A stretch of 64,000 nt of DNA from Gerris lacustris (Eukaryota; Arthropoda; Insecta; Hemiptera; Gerridae), in the NCBI GenBank assembly GCA_951217055.1, contig OX578276.1:14491430-14555429 (forward strand), written 5' to 3'. The first letter of the stretch is position 1. Each line of letters starts with the position of its first letter. Shown piece by piece: positions 33,546-44,070 of the stretch. The translations under genes were made by a program, and so were the position numbers. The notes beneath the pieces are model-generated. The model had not been told where the DNA came from. It saw nothing but the letters and a program-made list of their open reading frames with translations, and searched no databases.

Positions 33546-34076
33546 TAACTTTTCAATACTTTTTAACTTAGTAATAATTTTAATAACTTTTCAATATTAT
33601 TTAACTTTGTAATAATTTTAATAACTTTTAATCATTTTACTTGTAATAATAATTAAAAACATGTTTTAACAAATAATTTTTTTAATACCAGTTTTAGAAA
33701 AAGTAAGGTATAACTGTATTTAAAATAAAAATTGTGTTAACTAAAAAGGGGATAACTGTGAGGCTTGGGGGGAATAACCATTATTAGGGTTAAGAAATGA
33801 ATTGCTGAAAGGGAATAACTGTGAGATTTTGGGGAATAGCCATTATTAGGGTTATGAAATGAATTGCTGAAAGGGAATAACCAACATATCACTTTAATAT
33901 TTTCATGCAAATAGATATTTCATTAAATTCAGCACTGATCTTATTAATTTTTATTTAACCCTTTGGGCTATTCAAAAAACTAATCACTTCAAAAATTGAA
34001 ACAGTTAGGTTTAAATAAAGCTATTTAATGTTCTAGTGAAAAATTGTTATGAAGTAGGTTATTCCCTTTTCACACC
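33546..34076. promoter_or_regulatory. Right subterminal region of the ATCGAT transposon
   Basis: This non-coding stretch carries an AT-rich tandem (TAATAACTTTTCAAT-like) from 33545. It then has at least five GGGAATAAC or GGGATAAC motifs (about 33748, 33769, 33811, 33832, 33870) in two alternating sequence contexts, and an inverted copy in the terminus. Such clusters commonly serve as transposase binding sites. Here the role is inferred. Confidence 0.55.
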
Positions 34077-34082
34077 ATCGAT

Positions 34083-34930
34083 ATCAAATTTGATAATAAT
34101 TTAAGAAATATAATAACAGACCAAATTACTAATTCGGTAATTAATCGAAATAACGATAAAATTTTAGAGAATAAACTAGAATTTGATAAGATGCAGAAAC
34201 CCCAGGTTTGTCAAAATAGAAATAAAATTAAATAATTGTAAGAATTTTTTTTAGGAATTTTAAAGATAAAGGGTCAGCAATGAGTATGAAACCTGTAGGG
34301 AAGGTTATTAGCAACTTAAACAAACTACGACTACGAGTACCGAAAGAATGTTTTAAATGTAATTTAGAGGATTATTGTTTAGAAAATTTATTTATAGAAA
34401 ACAGTGAAGAAATTATAAGAATAAATAGTGTATTTCATGATAGTGATGAAAAGTTAATAGAAAAGGAAGAACAAAAGAAAGTAAAAAGAAGTTTGCCCAT
34501 TATCGAATGTAGTGTAGAGAATAAAAAAGTAAGCTGTTTGTTAGACTCGGGATGTGAAACTAGTTGTATTAACATGCATCTATATCGTGAACTAATTAAA
34601 AGGAATAAAAATGTATGTCATTTACCTGTGAGAGGTATTAAGATATCAGGAGCGAATAATAAAACTCTATGTAACGTCCAGAATCAGATCTTTCTAGAAT
34701 TAACAATTGATAAGGTAAGCTTTACAGTGAACTTTTTAGTAATTCCTAGGTTAAATTATAAGATTATTTTAGGAAATAATGTATTTCATGCAATCAATGG
34801 AGTAATAGACTATGAAAAAAGTAAGTTTAAATTTGAAATTATAGATAAAAAAGCCGATGTGCAGTTTAAGAAAGTTGAAGCAAACGACGCGACGGGTTTA
34901 AGATATGTGGAATTCGACATCATGAATTAA
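34083..34930 (+). pseudogene. Gypsy-1 protease region (3' half resumes after the transposon)
   Basis: After ATCGAT the gypsy sequence resumes with an Asn-rich stretch. From 34280 a frame leads to the aspartic protease: SCLLDSGCETSCINMHLYR gives the catalytic D-S-G, and IILGNNVFHAINGVIDY is the later 'ILG.(D/N)' block. The enzyme would cleave the Gag-Pol precursor. A stop near 34229 separates the frame from the upstream sequence. Its gag half is at 15883-16290. Confidence 0.75.
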
Positions 34931-35805
34931 ATTATCAACCTTGTGATAGGATTAGTAATTGTCTTGAAAATGAAATTATTGAGGCGGTAAAAAAAGCCGA
35001 AAATTTAAATAGCGACGAGAAAAATATGTTTAAAAATGTATTAGAAAAATATAGTGATGTATTCGAAGACCGAATAGGTTTAATAGAGGTTTACGAGCAT
35101 AGTTTGAAAGTAAGAGATAATGCCACATATTTTTATAGGAATTATCCTATTTCTTTTGTTAAAATAAACGAAGTACAAGGTGAAATAGATAAAATGTTGA
35201 AACAAGGAATTATAGAGCCTTCAACGAGTAGCTATATTAATCCATTAGTTACTGTTACGAAGAAGGATGGATCTATTAGGCCAGTTTTAGATGGACGCGT
35301 GTTCTGAACGATCAGTGTGCCCATGACGATCGACCAAGTTTTTCAAAGATGTGAAAGAACAAAGTATCTTAGTACTGTAGACATGAGAAATAGTTTCTGG
35401 CAAGTAAATCTAAATCCGGAACACCGTAAATACACAGCGTTTTTATTTTAGGGTAAATGTTACCAGTTTTGTAGCGTGCCTTTCGGGCTCAAGTCAAGTT
35501 TAGCAGCATTAATTAAGGCATTTAGTTGTGTTGCAAGCCAAGAAATGGAGTCTAACATCATACAATATGTGGATGATTTACTTTGTGTAGGTAAAAGTTT
35601 TAATGAACATCTTCAGGTATTAAAAGAATTGTTTGAGTGTTTCAGAAAACATAATGTAACCATTAATTTGAGAAAGTCGTTTTTTTTTAGAAAGGAAGTC
35701 AAATACCTTGGGTATGTGATAGGTAATGAATGCATAAAAACTGATCCAGATAAGCTTGCAGCTATAACAGATTTTCCTACGCCTAAGAATAGTAAGGATT
35801 TTTAG
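34931..35805 (+). pseudogene. Gypsy-1 reverse transcriptase
   Basis: Blocks are LKVRDNATYFYRNYPISFVK, IIEPSTSSYINPLVTVTKKD, then YLSTVDMRNSFWQVNL (first Asp), VPFGLKSSLAALIKA, and IQYVDDLLCVGKSFNEH with the YVDD catalytic pair. It ends in KYLGYVIGNECIKTDPDKL. These match motifs 1-7 of Ty3/gypsy reverse transcriptase. Stops at 35305-35307 and 35449-35451 break it, so it is inactive. RNase H follows. Confidence 0.85.
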
Positions 35806-36661
35806 GTTTGATAAACTTCTATGGTAGATTTTCGAATAGAATATCTCACAGCATTGGACCTCTTTCGGATTTACAGTTTTCTCGCGGATTCACAGAGTGT
35901 GAATCCGCGTTTCAAAAGATAAAAGGATTATTTATAAAAGAAATTGAACTTGTTCACCCAGACTTTAGTAAGGAATTTTATGTTCATGCCGATTCGGTAA
36001 GGCACTAGGAGTTGGTTTAAGCCAAAAAGATGATAATGGAGATTTGAGAAATAAAATGTTATTAAAAATAATGTTGAGAAATAAAAACAAGAAGCCCTTT
36101 TAAACTATAAATTTTATATTTATAAAAGAATATATTTAAACTTCATAATACAAATTAATTATTAAAATGAAATTAAAACTTACGATCAAAAAAATTTGGG
36201 TTAGATACTTTGATAATAATTAAAACTCAGTGTTGCCACTTTTATTGAATAAAGAAAATACTAAGGGTAGATTTAAATTTCAACAGAAACCAATTGCATT
36301 CGCGTCTCGTCTGCTCCGTCAAGCCGAAATAAATTACTCAGACACCGAATTGGAATTGTTAAGTTGTATTTGGGGTGTGAAAAAGTTTTATACATGGCTC
36401 GCGTATACAAAGTTTTATATCGTCACAGACCATAAAGGTTTAATATATATTAATCAATGTAAGAATCCAACGAATAGAGTAAATCGATGGATACAATTTC
36501 TACAATATTTAAATTTTAAATTTGTCTACATACCAGGTAAAGAACAAAAGGCTGCAGATGCTTCGAGTAGGGCAGTTAATTTAGCAGATAAAAATAACAA
36601 TACTAATTTTGTGATCAATAATTTAACGTTGATATTTTATACGTTGATATTTGGCAGTTGA
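35806..36661 (+). pseudogene. Gypsy-1 RNase H (interrupted)
   Basis: LINFYGRFSNRISHSI leads to EFYVHADSVRH, with the first catalytic Asp. The frame is then lost across an AT-rich stretch at about 36010-36230, which looks like a small insertion. It resumes with KPIAFASRLLRQAEINYS, TELELLSCIWGVKKFYTW and YIVTDHKGLIYI. KFVYIPGKEQKAADASSR marks the usual end of the RNase H region before integrase. Confidence 0.8.
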
Positions 36662-36741
36662 TCGGGACTAAAACCCAAAAAATAAAAAATAAATAAATAA
36701 ATAATTTAACGAATAATAACCCTTTTAAATTTCTTTCAATA

Positions 36742-37954
36742 ATGGATGAGTATCAGAGAAACGATAAACATTGTAAAAATATTATTGAAAATATAGAGAA
36801 ATATCCTAATTATGAGATTTTAAATAATGTTCTGTATATAAAAGGTATATATGGTAAGAAAATAGTTGTGCCGGAAAAAAAACTTGATAAGTTTATTTGG
36901 AGAATCCATGAAGAGTATGGATATTGTGGAATGTATAAGAGTTGCGAAATCATAAAAAAGGATTTCTTTTGTAATAAATTAAAACAAAATGTCAATAAGG
37001 AACTACGCAGTTGTCACCAGTGCCAAGTAAGTAAGGATTCAAATAAAGTAAATATTGCACCGTTTAAATCAATCATACCAAGTCAGCCAGGTGAGTGTGT
37101 GTCTCCTGATTATTATGGACCATTAATAGCTGGTATAAGAAATTTAAAATATATTTTTGTAATGGTAGACAATTTCTCTAAGTATGTAAAGTTATATGCT
37201 ATAACTAAGGAGACAAGTCTACAAGCTTCAAAATGTGTAAAAAATTATTTAAATAATGTAGATACAATAAAACATTTGTTAACCGATATTGGTACTCAGT
37301 TTATATCAAGTAAATGGAAAGATGTTTCAAACAATTTAAAGATTAATCATGTTCTCACACCAATTAGGCATCCTAGAGCTAATTTAGCAGAAAGAGTTAA
37401 CAAGGAATTAGGAAATGCTTTTCGAATTTTAAACTTGAGAAAACATGGGAGTTGGACTCAGTATTTAGAGCAAATTGAGCGAAACCTTAATGAAACTTTT
37501 CATCGTAGCATCAAAGAAAATCCTACTACTGTACAATACCAGAATAAGCCAAGTAGGTTGTGGCATGAATTTATACCATGTAAAGAAAATAATAATCCTG
37601 TCGACTATGAAAAAATAAATAATGAATTAAAAAGGAATGCTGAATATAGGAATAGATATATTGCAAAAAATAAAAAAGTTTAGTAAGTTTAACATTGGAG
37701 ATTTGGTACTTGTTAAAGCTCTTAGAGTGAGCGATTCAGACAAAAGAATAAACGCCAAATTCCTACCATTGTATGAGGGACCATATTATGAGGTCGGAGA
37801 AGAGTCAGTAGACCCTGTATATTATGTAATAAATGAAAAAGGTGTATGTCGTGGAAAATTCCACATTACTATGTTAAAGAAATACATTACGAGGGAAATG
37901 AAAATCCCAATTGAATTTAAAAAAAAAAATGTATATAAAATATTTTATGTATAA
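36742..37954 (+). pseudogene. Gypsy-1 integrase with GPY/F end
   Basis: The zinc-binding region HEEYGYCGMYKSCEI...CHQCQ has Tyr where the second His is expected. The catalytic residues are present: SPDYYGPLI (Asp), LLTDIGTQFISS (Asp; the usual Asn after it is Ile) and ANLAERVNKELGN (Glu). After a frame change near 37680 comes the GPY/F module, KFLPLYEGPYYEVGEE. No chromodomain or env follows. It would join element DNA to the genome but is disabled by the frame change and the zinc-site loss. An A/T-rich tail follows. Confidence 0.85.
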
Positions 37955-38459
37955 TAATAATATAAAAGAATTCGAGTTCTCAGTATAATAAAAAGAAAAA
38001 AAATTGTTGTTTGTTGTATAAGATTTTAAGAAATATAATTAATAATTTAATTTATATTATAGTCAATGGACTTAAAAAAAACAAACTTATGATTACAATG
38101 TGATGTTTAAAAAAAAATTATGTTTTATTGGAGACTAAACGCTTCAGGTATGATTGTTTTTTTTTTGTGAATTTTATTTGTTAATAACTATAATTTAAAA
38201 AAAAAAAAAAAAAAATGTTTTTAACTGATGTAAAGTCAAGATTTTAAAATTATTTTTTTAATTAATTCATTAATCTTTAAAAATAACTACAATTAAAAAA
38301 AAAAAAAAAAAAAAAATATCTTTGACTAAATAAAATGTTAATTTTTTATATAATTTTACTTGACTAAATCAGTTGAATTTAAATGTGATGTTAAAAAAAA
38401 AATTATTTTGTAAACATTTTTTTTGAGAAAGAACAGTAGGGTATTGTAGGCCTTTCACA
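37955..38459. other. A/T-rich non-coding stretch after gypsy-1
   Basis: Several poly(A) runs of 9 to 22 bases (near 38199 and 38296) alternate with short repeats such as TAACTATAATT and TAACTACAATT. An LTR would be expected here, but I could not find a matching partner or clear TG...CA ends. Confidence 0.4.
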
Positions 38460-38626
38460 TGTACACTGCGGAAGCCCCATGAAGGTGAAACTTACAAACT
38501 AATTCAAAAATTGGTGGGTTATTGGGTTTTGTATAGAAAAACGAAAAGGACAAACAATGTGGCAAAACCATTTACCCCACCAAAAACACGTGGTTTGCAA
38601 ATGCAAAAATCCCAGTCAACTGCCAA

Positions 38627-39671
38627 ATGCTCATTGTTTTTTCTTTTGTTGCCCAGATAAAAATTAACAAACTTACCGAATATTTAAAAGAAACGAGCTT
38701 GGTAACAAGAAAAAACAAATTCTATGCCGCAGGAATTAGTAAGACGACTTTGAATGATTATTACAATTATTATCGAGAAGTCTGTGAGGTAAGAGTATCT
38801 AATGCAGAATCGCAAATAGGAGGGCAAGGTTTAACGGTGGAATTAGATGAAACTTTCCTCACCAAAAGAAAATACCATCGTGGGCGGCTATTGTGGACAC
38901 ACAGTATTACTCTGTTTGGTATGGTGTGTCGTGAAACGAAAGAGGGACTTTACTTTCTCACTCCCAGTAAGAAGAAAGAAGATTTGTGGCCATTGATCCG
39001 GGAGTATGCCCATCCAATGACAAATGTTTTATGCGCTGATTCTGCGTGTCAGTTAAAGGAGTAAATTCCTTAATCCCTGGTGAAATACATAAAACTGTGA
39101 GTAGGAATTATAACCATTTTATACTGTATTATGTAGTAACTTATGAAATGTAAGAGTATTTTTTTTACATTGGATAGGTCAACCACAGTAAAGGCGAGTT
39201 TGTGAGTTCAACTGATAAGACCAACCACATTAATACAATTGAGAGATCAAATAGAGCGTTAAAAACTACGATACAAGACCGTAGATCAGATGATTCTATA
39301 AGGCAATACATGACTGTACATTTATATTTCAATAGGTATGTCTGTACTGTCACTGTACTACATAATATGTTTCACAATTAGGCAGGTGAATGCATACTTA
39401 TGTTTAAATTTCTCATATTTATTTTCGCGTTTTTTTTATAGGTTCGTTAAGTCTTAACAAATTGGGCGATCAAATTTATCATTTTATCAAGGACCTTAGA
39501 AATGTTTTTTCTGGGCCATTACAAGGACAAGGCCTTACTTTCAAAAGCCTTATACCGGTTTCTAATAGTATACCATCTACTAGCATGCCAGATACATCCG
39601 TGCCATCTACTAGCATACCATCCACATCAGGTAGCAACTTCATTCCTGCTGAAGACGTGATAAAATTGTGA
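38627..39671 (+). pseudogene. Merlin/IS1595-like transposase gene with introns
   Basis: The first block contains LTVELDETFLTKRKYHRGRL (first Asp) and TNVLCADSACQ (second Asp). A frameshift precedes LIPGEIHKT. A GT-AG intron (39097-39177) joins to VNHSKGEFVSSTDKTNHINT and IERSNRALKTTIQ, where 'HSK' and 'NTIE' (catalytic Glu) match ISXO2/IS1595-type transposases. A second GT-AG pair (39336-39441) leads to NKLGDQIYHFIKDLRNVF and a Ser/Thr/Pro repeat tail (PSTSIPSTS), but the frame is off by one there. Upstream at about 38460-38615 a Cys pair may be a zinc ribbon. The gene is probably inactive. Confidence 0.65.
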
Positions 39672-39699
39672 ACTTGAAGAAACTGAAGCTTGGCCAAGC

Positions 39700-41092
39700 G
39701 GGATAGGATTTGCATCGAATACAAAAGCATTGGTTGCATCAGCAAAATCATTGCTGAGGAAAGAAAACCGTACACCATTGGTGAGCGCTTAATTAAGCCT
39801 AGCCTGTTGAAAGCGGTGGAAGTAATTTTTGTGAAGAAGCAAAGAAAAAACTTCAACAAGTCTCGCTGTCTAATGATACTGTCAAATGCAGAATAGAAAA
39901 AATGTCCCATGATGTTGAAAACAACTTCTTACGAAAATTTCCCAATCACCATACTTCGCTCTGCAATGTGATGAAACAACAGATGTTGCACAATGTTGCC
40001 AATTACTAACATTTGTTCGATTCTTAGATGTTAGTAAAAATACGTTCAGAGAGGAAATGCTTTTCATGGAATTACTGGAGACTACTGCAAGAGGAATAGA
40101 CATGCTGGACAAAATTGGTAATTACTTCCAGAAACAAATTCTTAAATGGGATAAACTTGCTGGTTGTTGTACTGATGGAGCCCCTGTTATCTTAGGAACA
40201 CGATCTGGATTTGTAACAGTACTGAAGAAGAAAAATGCTTTCTTAGTGACTATGCGTTGCATCATTCATAAGCAAGCTTTAGCTATTAAAACGTTACTTG
40301 CGAAACTCGCAGACGCTCAATAAAGAACTTTATTGACGAAAACGTCAATAAAGTTGGTCAACACAGTAAAAGGAAGTGCTTTGAATACTCGTGTCTTCAA
40401 AAAATTGTGTTCCCATTTAAACGCAGAGCATCCACATAGAGGTTCGCTGGCTTTTTAAAGGTTGATGTTGCAACGGTTATAAGAGCTAAAGGAGGAACTG
40501 AAAGAATTTCTGACTACATCTGACAAACTGGATTTGTTTGCGCAGTTTGAAGACCAGAAATTCAAAGCACATTTAGCCTACCTTGTCAACGCTTTATCCA
40601 TCTAAATAAGTTGAATATGCAACTTCAAAGATCCGGAAATGAAAATTTGAAAGAAACGGCAAACATATTCGTATTTAAAGATAAAATGCGCGCCTTTCTT
40701 TGTAAAATGCAATTGTGGCTCACTAAAGTGAAAGATAGTAACTTCTCAGGGTTTCCAACTCTGAAAGATTTAATTGATCATACTAATTTTGAAGAGGATT
40801 CTATTACTGATGTCATTCAAGAAAACAATATTGCACATTTGGAATCGTTGAACAGTGAATTCATACGTTATTTCCCTGAATATGGTGTCTGTGAAACGGA
40901 TCCTATCCGAAGAATGGTGCGTAATCCTTTTAATGTCGACGTGACTACACTTCCTGATGATGTGCAAGAAGAATTGATCGATTTACAAAACGACAATAAC
41001 TGCAAAGATAATTTCACGAGTCAAAAATTGGAGGAGTTCTGGGCAAAAAAGCTTTGTCTTACCCAAAAGTTCGTAATATTGCGCTCAATTTT
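39700..41092 (+). pseudogene. hAT transposase relic, SCAND3/ZBED5-like
   Basis: Blocks in shifting frames: KIIAEERKPYTIGERLIKPS, then LQCDETTDVAQCC (first Asp), GCCTDGAPVILGTRSGFV (second Asp), TMRCIIHKQALAIKTL, then LNMQLQRSGNENLKE, KMRAFLCKMQLWLTK and FPTLKDLIDH. This matches hAT proteins annotated as SCAN-domain-containing 3 or ZBED5-like. The N-terminal finger and the C-terminal dimerisation block are missing, the latter cut at 41092 by the next element. Frame breaks occur near 39760, 39900 and 40020, at a hairpin scar at 40326-40355, and near 40450. Confidence 0.75.
40326..40355. repeat. Perfect hairpin, 13-bp arms, AAAA loop
   Basis: AACTTTATTGACG, then AAAA, then its exact complement. 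It breaks the hAT frame just after KTLLAKLADAQ, as expected of an inverted templated insertion. Confidence 0.8.
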
Positions 41093-41961
41093 CGTCCCCC
41101 TATTCCCCCCCCCCCCCCTATTTTCGTCTTATCGCTAGGTCCCTATTTTCGGTTTTTCACTTATATCTCAGATACTATGTGACCTAGCGATAAGACTATT
41201 CTATATAAAATTAAAGCTGACAAAGTGTGCCACAAGATTGATTATAAACATTTTTTCGCTATCTCACATAGTTTTTGAGATATCCAAGCTCGAATGTCGC
41301 CAATTTTTAAAAAAAATCATTTTTGCCTTACATTTTTTTTCCTTATTTGACTAGTTAACTCTTCGGCCCTTTGTCCTGCAAAACATTTATGAGAAAGAAA
41401 GTTAAAGAGCATTAAATTTTCTTCAAGAATATATATAATTTTACTATTTTATCTCTATCCGTTCAAAAGTTAGAGCAATTTTAACATTATGGTTAATTTA
41501 GAGATTTTGCAGAAAAACTTAACTTTCGTATTTTCAGCTATACCACAGCTCTTACTCTGTATTCTACATTTAAACCAATTTATACTCCCTTATATTTATG
41601 AATAGTATGTACTGTATATATATGTGGCACATAAAGAAATGATATACATTCACATGTGCAGGTACATATCAGGGGCGTACTCCATGTGTACATTGTATAA
41701 TGTACATTTAATAGGTATATAATATATAATATATTATATTATGTAGTCTTTGGAGCGAATGTGCACTTAATATAATATACATGTTATATATTAACTGTAC
41801 ATTCGTTCCACAAAAGCATTGAGGGTAGGGTGTTTCCAGAATCAACAACAATTTGTACATTTTTATGTTTTTTGACTATGTTACATTTAATTAAATAATA
41901 TATTTACACCTTTAATTGTTATTAATTCCTGGCTCTCTCGGGGTGGGACGGTCTTGGCTAG

Positions 41962-42327
41962 TCATGGACACTTGGCCCTGGGATGGGGTTCTGCTTTGTT
42001 TTCTTCTTCATCTATTAAGAAAGGTGATACATCTTCGAGGATGACTGGAAGAGAATCGATTTCGAGTTCTTCATCCTCATTGTCCAAGAGAGAGCCCCCC
42101 CTAAGAAAGTTCCCCTGGCAGTTTTGGTCGGCAGGGGAACACTTAAGAGAGATGTCTTTCTGCATCCGCACTTGGTGGTGGCACAATCCTTTGTGCACCG
42201 ACAAAAAATATTTGTTTGTTATTTCATGTGGTTCAGCATGTTGCTTTCTGTGCACCGGGGTTAGACATTTTTTGGTGGTTAGCTCCCACCCATACATCTG
42301 AGGAGGCAGCTCATGTCCCAACCACAT
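41962..42327 (-). pseudogene. C-terminal part of the GCDTTSA protein
   Basis: The frame opens MWLGHELPPQMYGWELTTKK, followed by CLTPVHRKQHAEPHEI. It then has several Cys/His residues (GLCHHQ, LKCSPADQNC) and an acidic end with DNEDEELEIDSLP. In the related arthropod family a 'P..WGW.L....L.PV' block is followed by a Cys-rich C-terminus. Here the Cys-rich tail is degenerate. It lies downstream of 42498-42875 on the same strand and is probably the same gene across a decayed junction. Confidence 0.5.
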
Positions 42328-42497
42328 TTGGCCGCAGTGAATGTTGTTTTGCAGCCCCCTCAGTTGGGGGAGGCGTGAGGTGTCCGCTTTGATATTGGCT
42401 ACCGATTTAAGAGTGGTAACGGTAAGTGTATAGAGATTTCTCTCTAGGTGGGGCCCCGTACCACATCAAAAAACGCTATTTCCCAGCTTTCTCTGTA

Positions 42498-42875
42498 TCA
42501 TCCTTGGTGGAGGAAAGGTCTGAGATAACCGCAGCAGCTCACTGGACGCCTGGATACTTCAAATCCAGTTTGATAACCCAGTTTACTTCTTCGGAAGGCT
42601 GCTGAGGTGGTATCGCACCCAGTGAAGGCGTGTACAAATAGTATATCTTGCAGCCCCTGGGTCTGAAGCTCATGAGCAGAAAACAGTGGGGGTTTTATGT
42701 TTCCACGTCCAGGCTTGACGAAAATGATGTCCTGGTCACCAGGTGAATTGGCCATCAACAGGACTATTAGGTCGACATCCTCACCAATAACAACAGCGGA
42801 GGTGTGGGACAACTCCACAGCCGTGACTACATTGAGGACGTCTGCGTCGTTCTGTGCTTGAGGTTCTGACTCCAT
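42498..42875 (-). pseudogene. GEDVDLIVLL/GCDTTSA protein, central part
   Basis: The frame reads SAVVIGEDVDLIVLLMANSP, IIFVKPGRGNIKPPLF, then ILFVHAFTGCDTTSAAF. This is a repetitive arthropod protein family with 'GEDTDLLVLLL' and 'HAFTGCDTTS' signatures. The spaced acidic residues resemble PIN/FEN-like nucleases, but no function is established to my knowledge. Residues beyond the HAFTGCD block are short. Its place inside long inverted arms suggests it is element-encoded. Confidence 0.6.
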
Positions 42876-43535
42876 GTGCCTATAGTGTGACTTTCGCCAT
42901 ATTAATCACCAACCGACTGTTGTTTTAGATGTTAGACAGTGTTCCTGCTTCACATTTATGGCCGTATCCTGATCATTTATTTATGTGCCACATATATATA
43001 CAGTACATACTATTCATAAATATAAGGGAGTATAAATTGGTTTAAATGTAGAATACAGAGTAAGAGCTGTGGTATAGCTGAAAATACGAAAGTTAAGTTT
43101 TTCTGCAAAATCTCTAAATTAACCATAATGTTAAAATTGCTCTAACTTTTGAACGGATAGAGATAAAATAGTAAAATTATATATATTCTTGAAGAAAATT
43201 TAATGCTCTTTAACTTTCTTTCTCATAAATGTTTTGCAGGACAAAGGGCCGAAGAGTTAACTAGTCAAATAAGGAAAAAAAATGTAAGGCAAAAATGATT
43301 TTTTTTAAAAATTGGCGACATTCGAGCTTGGATATCTCAAAAACTATGTGAGATAGCGAAAAAATGTTTATAATCAATCTTGTGGCACACTTTGTCAGCT
43401 TTAATTTTATATAGAATAGTCTTATCGCTAGGTCACATAGTATCTGAGATATAAGTGAAAAACCGAAAATAGGGACCTAGCGATAAGACGAAAATAGGGG
43501 GCTAGGGTGGCACACCCCTTCTCCTCCCCCTGGGC

Positions 43536-43572
43536 TATAAATACCGGTGCACAGGCTCGGAAGATTCATTCT
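43536..43572 (+). promoter_or_regulatory. TATA box and initiator-like pair
   Basis: TATAAATA at 43536-43543 is followed 29 bases downstream by TTCATT at 43565-43570, close to the arthropod TCA initiator at the expected distance. The pyrimidine-rich stretch after it and the TG/CA-free surroundings could be an LTR promoter, but no LTR partner is seen. Confidence 0.5.
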
Positions 43573-43664
43573 CTTCTATTCTTTTCCTCTTCACATTTAA
43601 CTTTCTCTTTTCTTATTTTACACCTTACCTTCTATACCCCTCTCTCTCCCTTCTTACTCAGCTG

Positions 43665-43890
43665 TACACCTCTGTGGACAAGTGATTCCCCACAGTACCT
43701 AATACTGTCCTCACCTTGCTGTACACTTCCTTGGGCAAGTGATTTCCCACGGTACCTACAACATTCCTTACCCAGTTGTACACCTCTGTGGGCAAGTGAT
43801 TCCCCACAGTACATACAACTGTCCTCACCTTGCTGTACACTTCCGTGGGCAAGAGATTCCCCACGGTACATATAGCTCTCTTGTACACCT
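43665..43890. repeat. Minisatellite, four units of about 57 bp
   Basis: Units each carry CTGTACAC, GGGCAAGTGATTCCC and a CCTCACCTTG- or CTTACCCAG-like end. Units 1 and 3 and units 2 and 4 are more alike, suggesting a doubled dimer. Open frames on both strands here are by-products of the repeat. Confidence 0.85.
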
Positions 43891-44070
43891 TCCTTTTACG
43901 AACTCCCTTCTGACTTCCCCCTTCTGGCCCTTCTGATAAACTCTGTCTTACACCAGAGCCCGGCAGCTCTTTTTTAAATTTTGCTCGTTTTTACTTAAAT
44001 ATAAAGTAGATAAATAAGGAATCTTATTATAAAGTTGTATTTTTTTCTCCTTTCTGAAGGTAAAATCTTG

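Larger units (their letters stand above)
16297..34076 (+). mobile_element. ATCGAT-flanked autonomous transposon with nested insertions
   Basis: The left end is GGTTTCAAGCTAAAAGGG (GGTGTCAAGCTAAAAGGG in the duplicate at 25920) and the right end is the complement of GGTGTGAAAAGGGAATAACC. ATCGAT flanks both ends (16291-16296 and 34077-34082), and gypsy-1 lies on both sides. The GGGAATAACC motif recurs near the left end (16309 and about 16452) and at least five times near the right end (about 33748-33885). It encodes the transposase split between 23045-24670 and 33234-33545. Nested inserts are an LTR fragment, repeat X (with two further layers) and hAT-1. Without them it would be several kb. Confidence 0.75.
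41114..43503. mobile_element. Element with about 520-bp inverted arms carrying a GCDTTSA protein
   Basis: The terminal sequence CCCCCTATTTTCGTCTTATC is inverted at both ends. The arms run from 41117 to about 41644 and from about 42971 to 43501, and by eye are almost identical. The centre (41645-42970) holds two minus-strand coding blocks. The element truncates the hAT relic on its left, and no hAT sequence resumes on its right, so its target duplication cannot be read. A 13-base poly(C) tract sits at the left end. Confidence 0.8.

Noticed and set aside
34083..37954. Possible endogenous retrovirus or errantivirus
   Set aside because: Protease, reverse transcriptase, RNase H and integrase with GPY/F end are present, but no envelope-like frame follows the integrase.
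43507..43936. Overlapping open frames on both strands with Cys/Pro repeats
   Set aside because: They are by-products of the 57-bp minisatellite, open in several frames on both strands.
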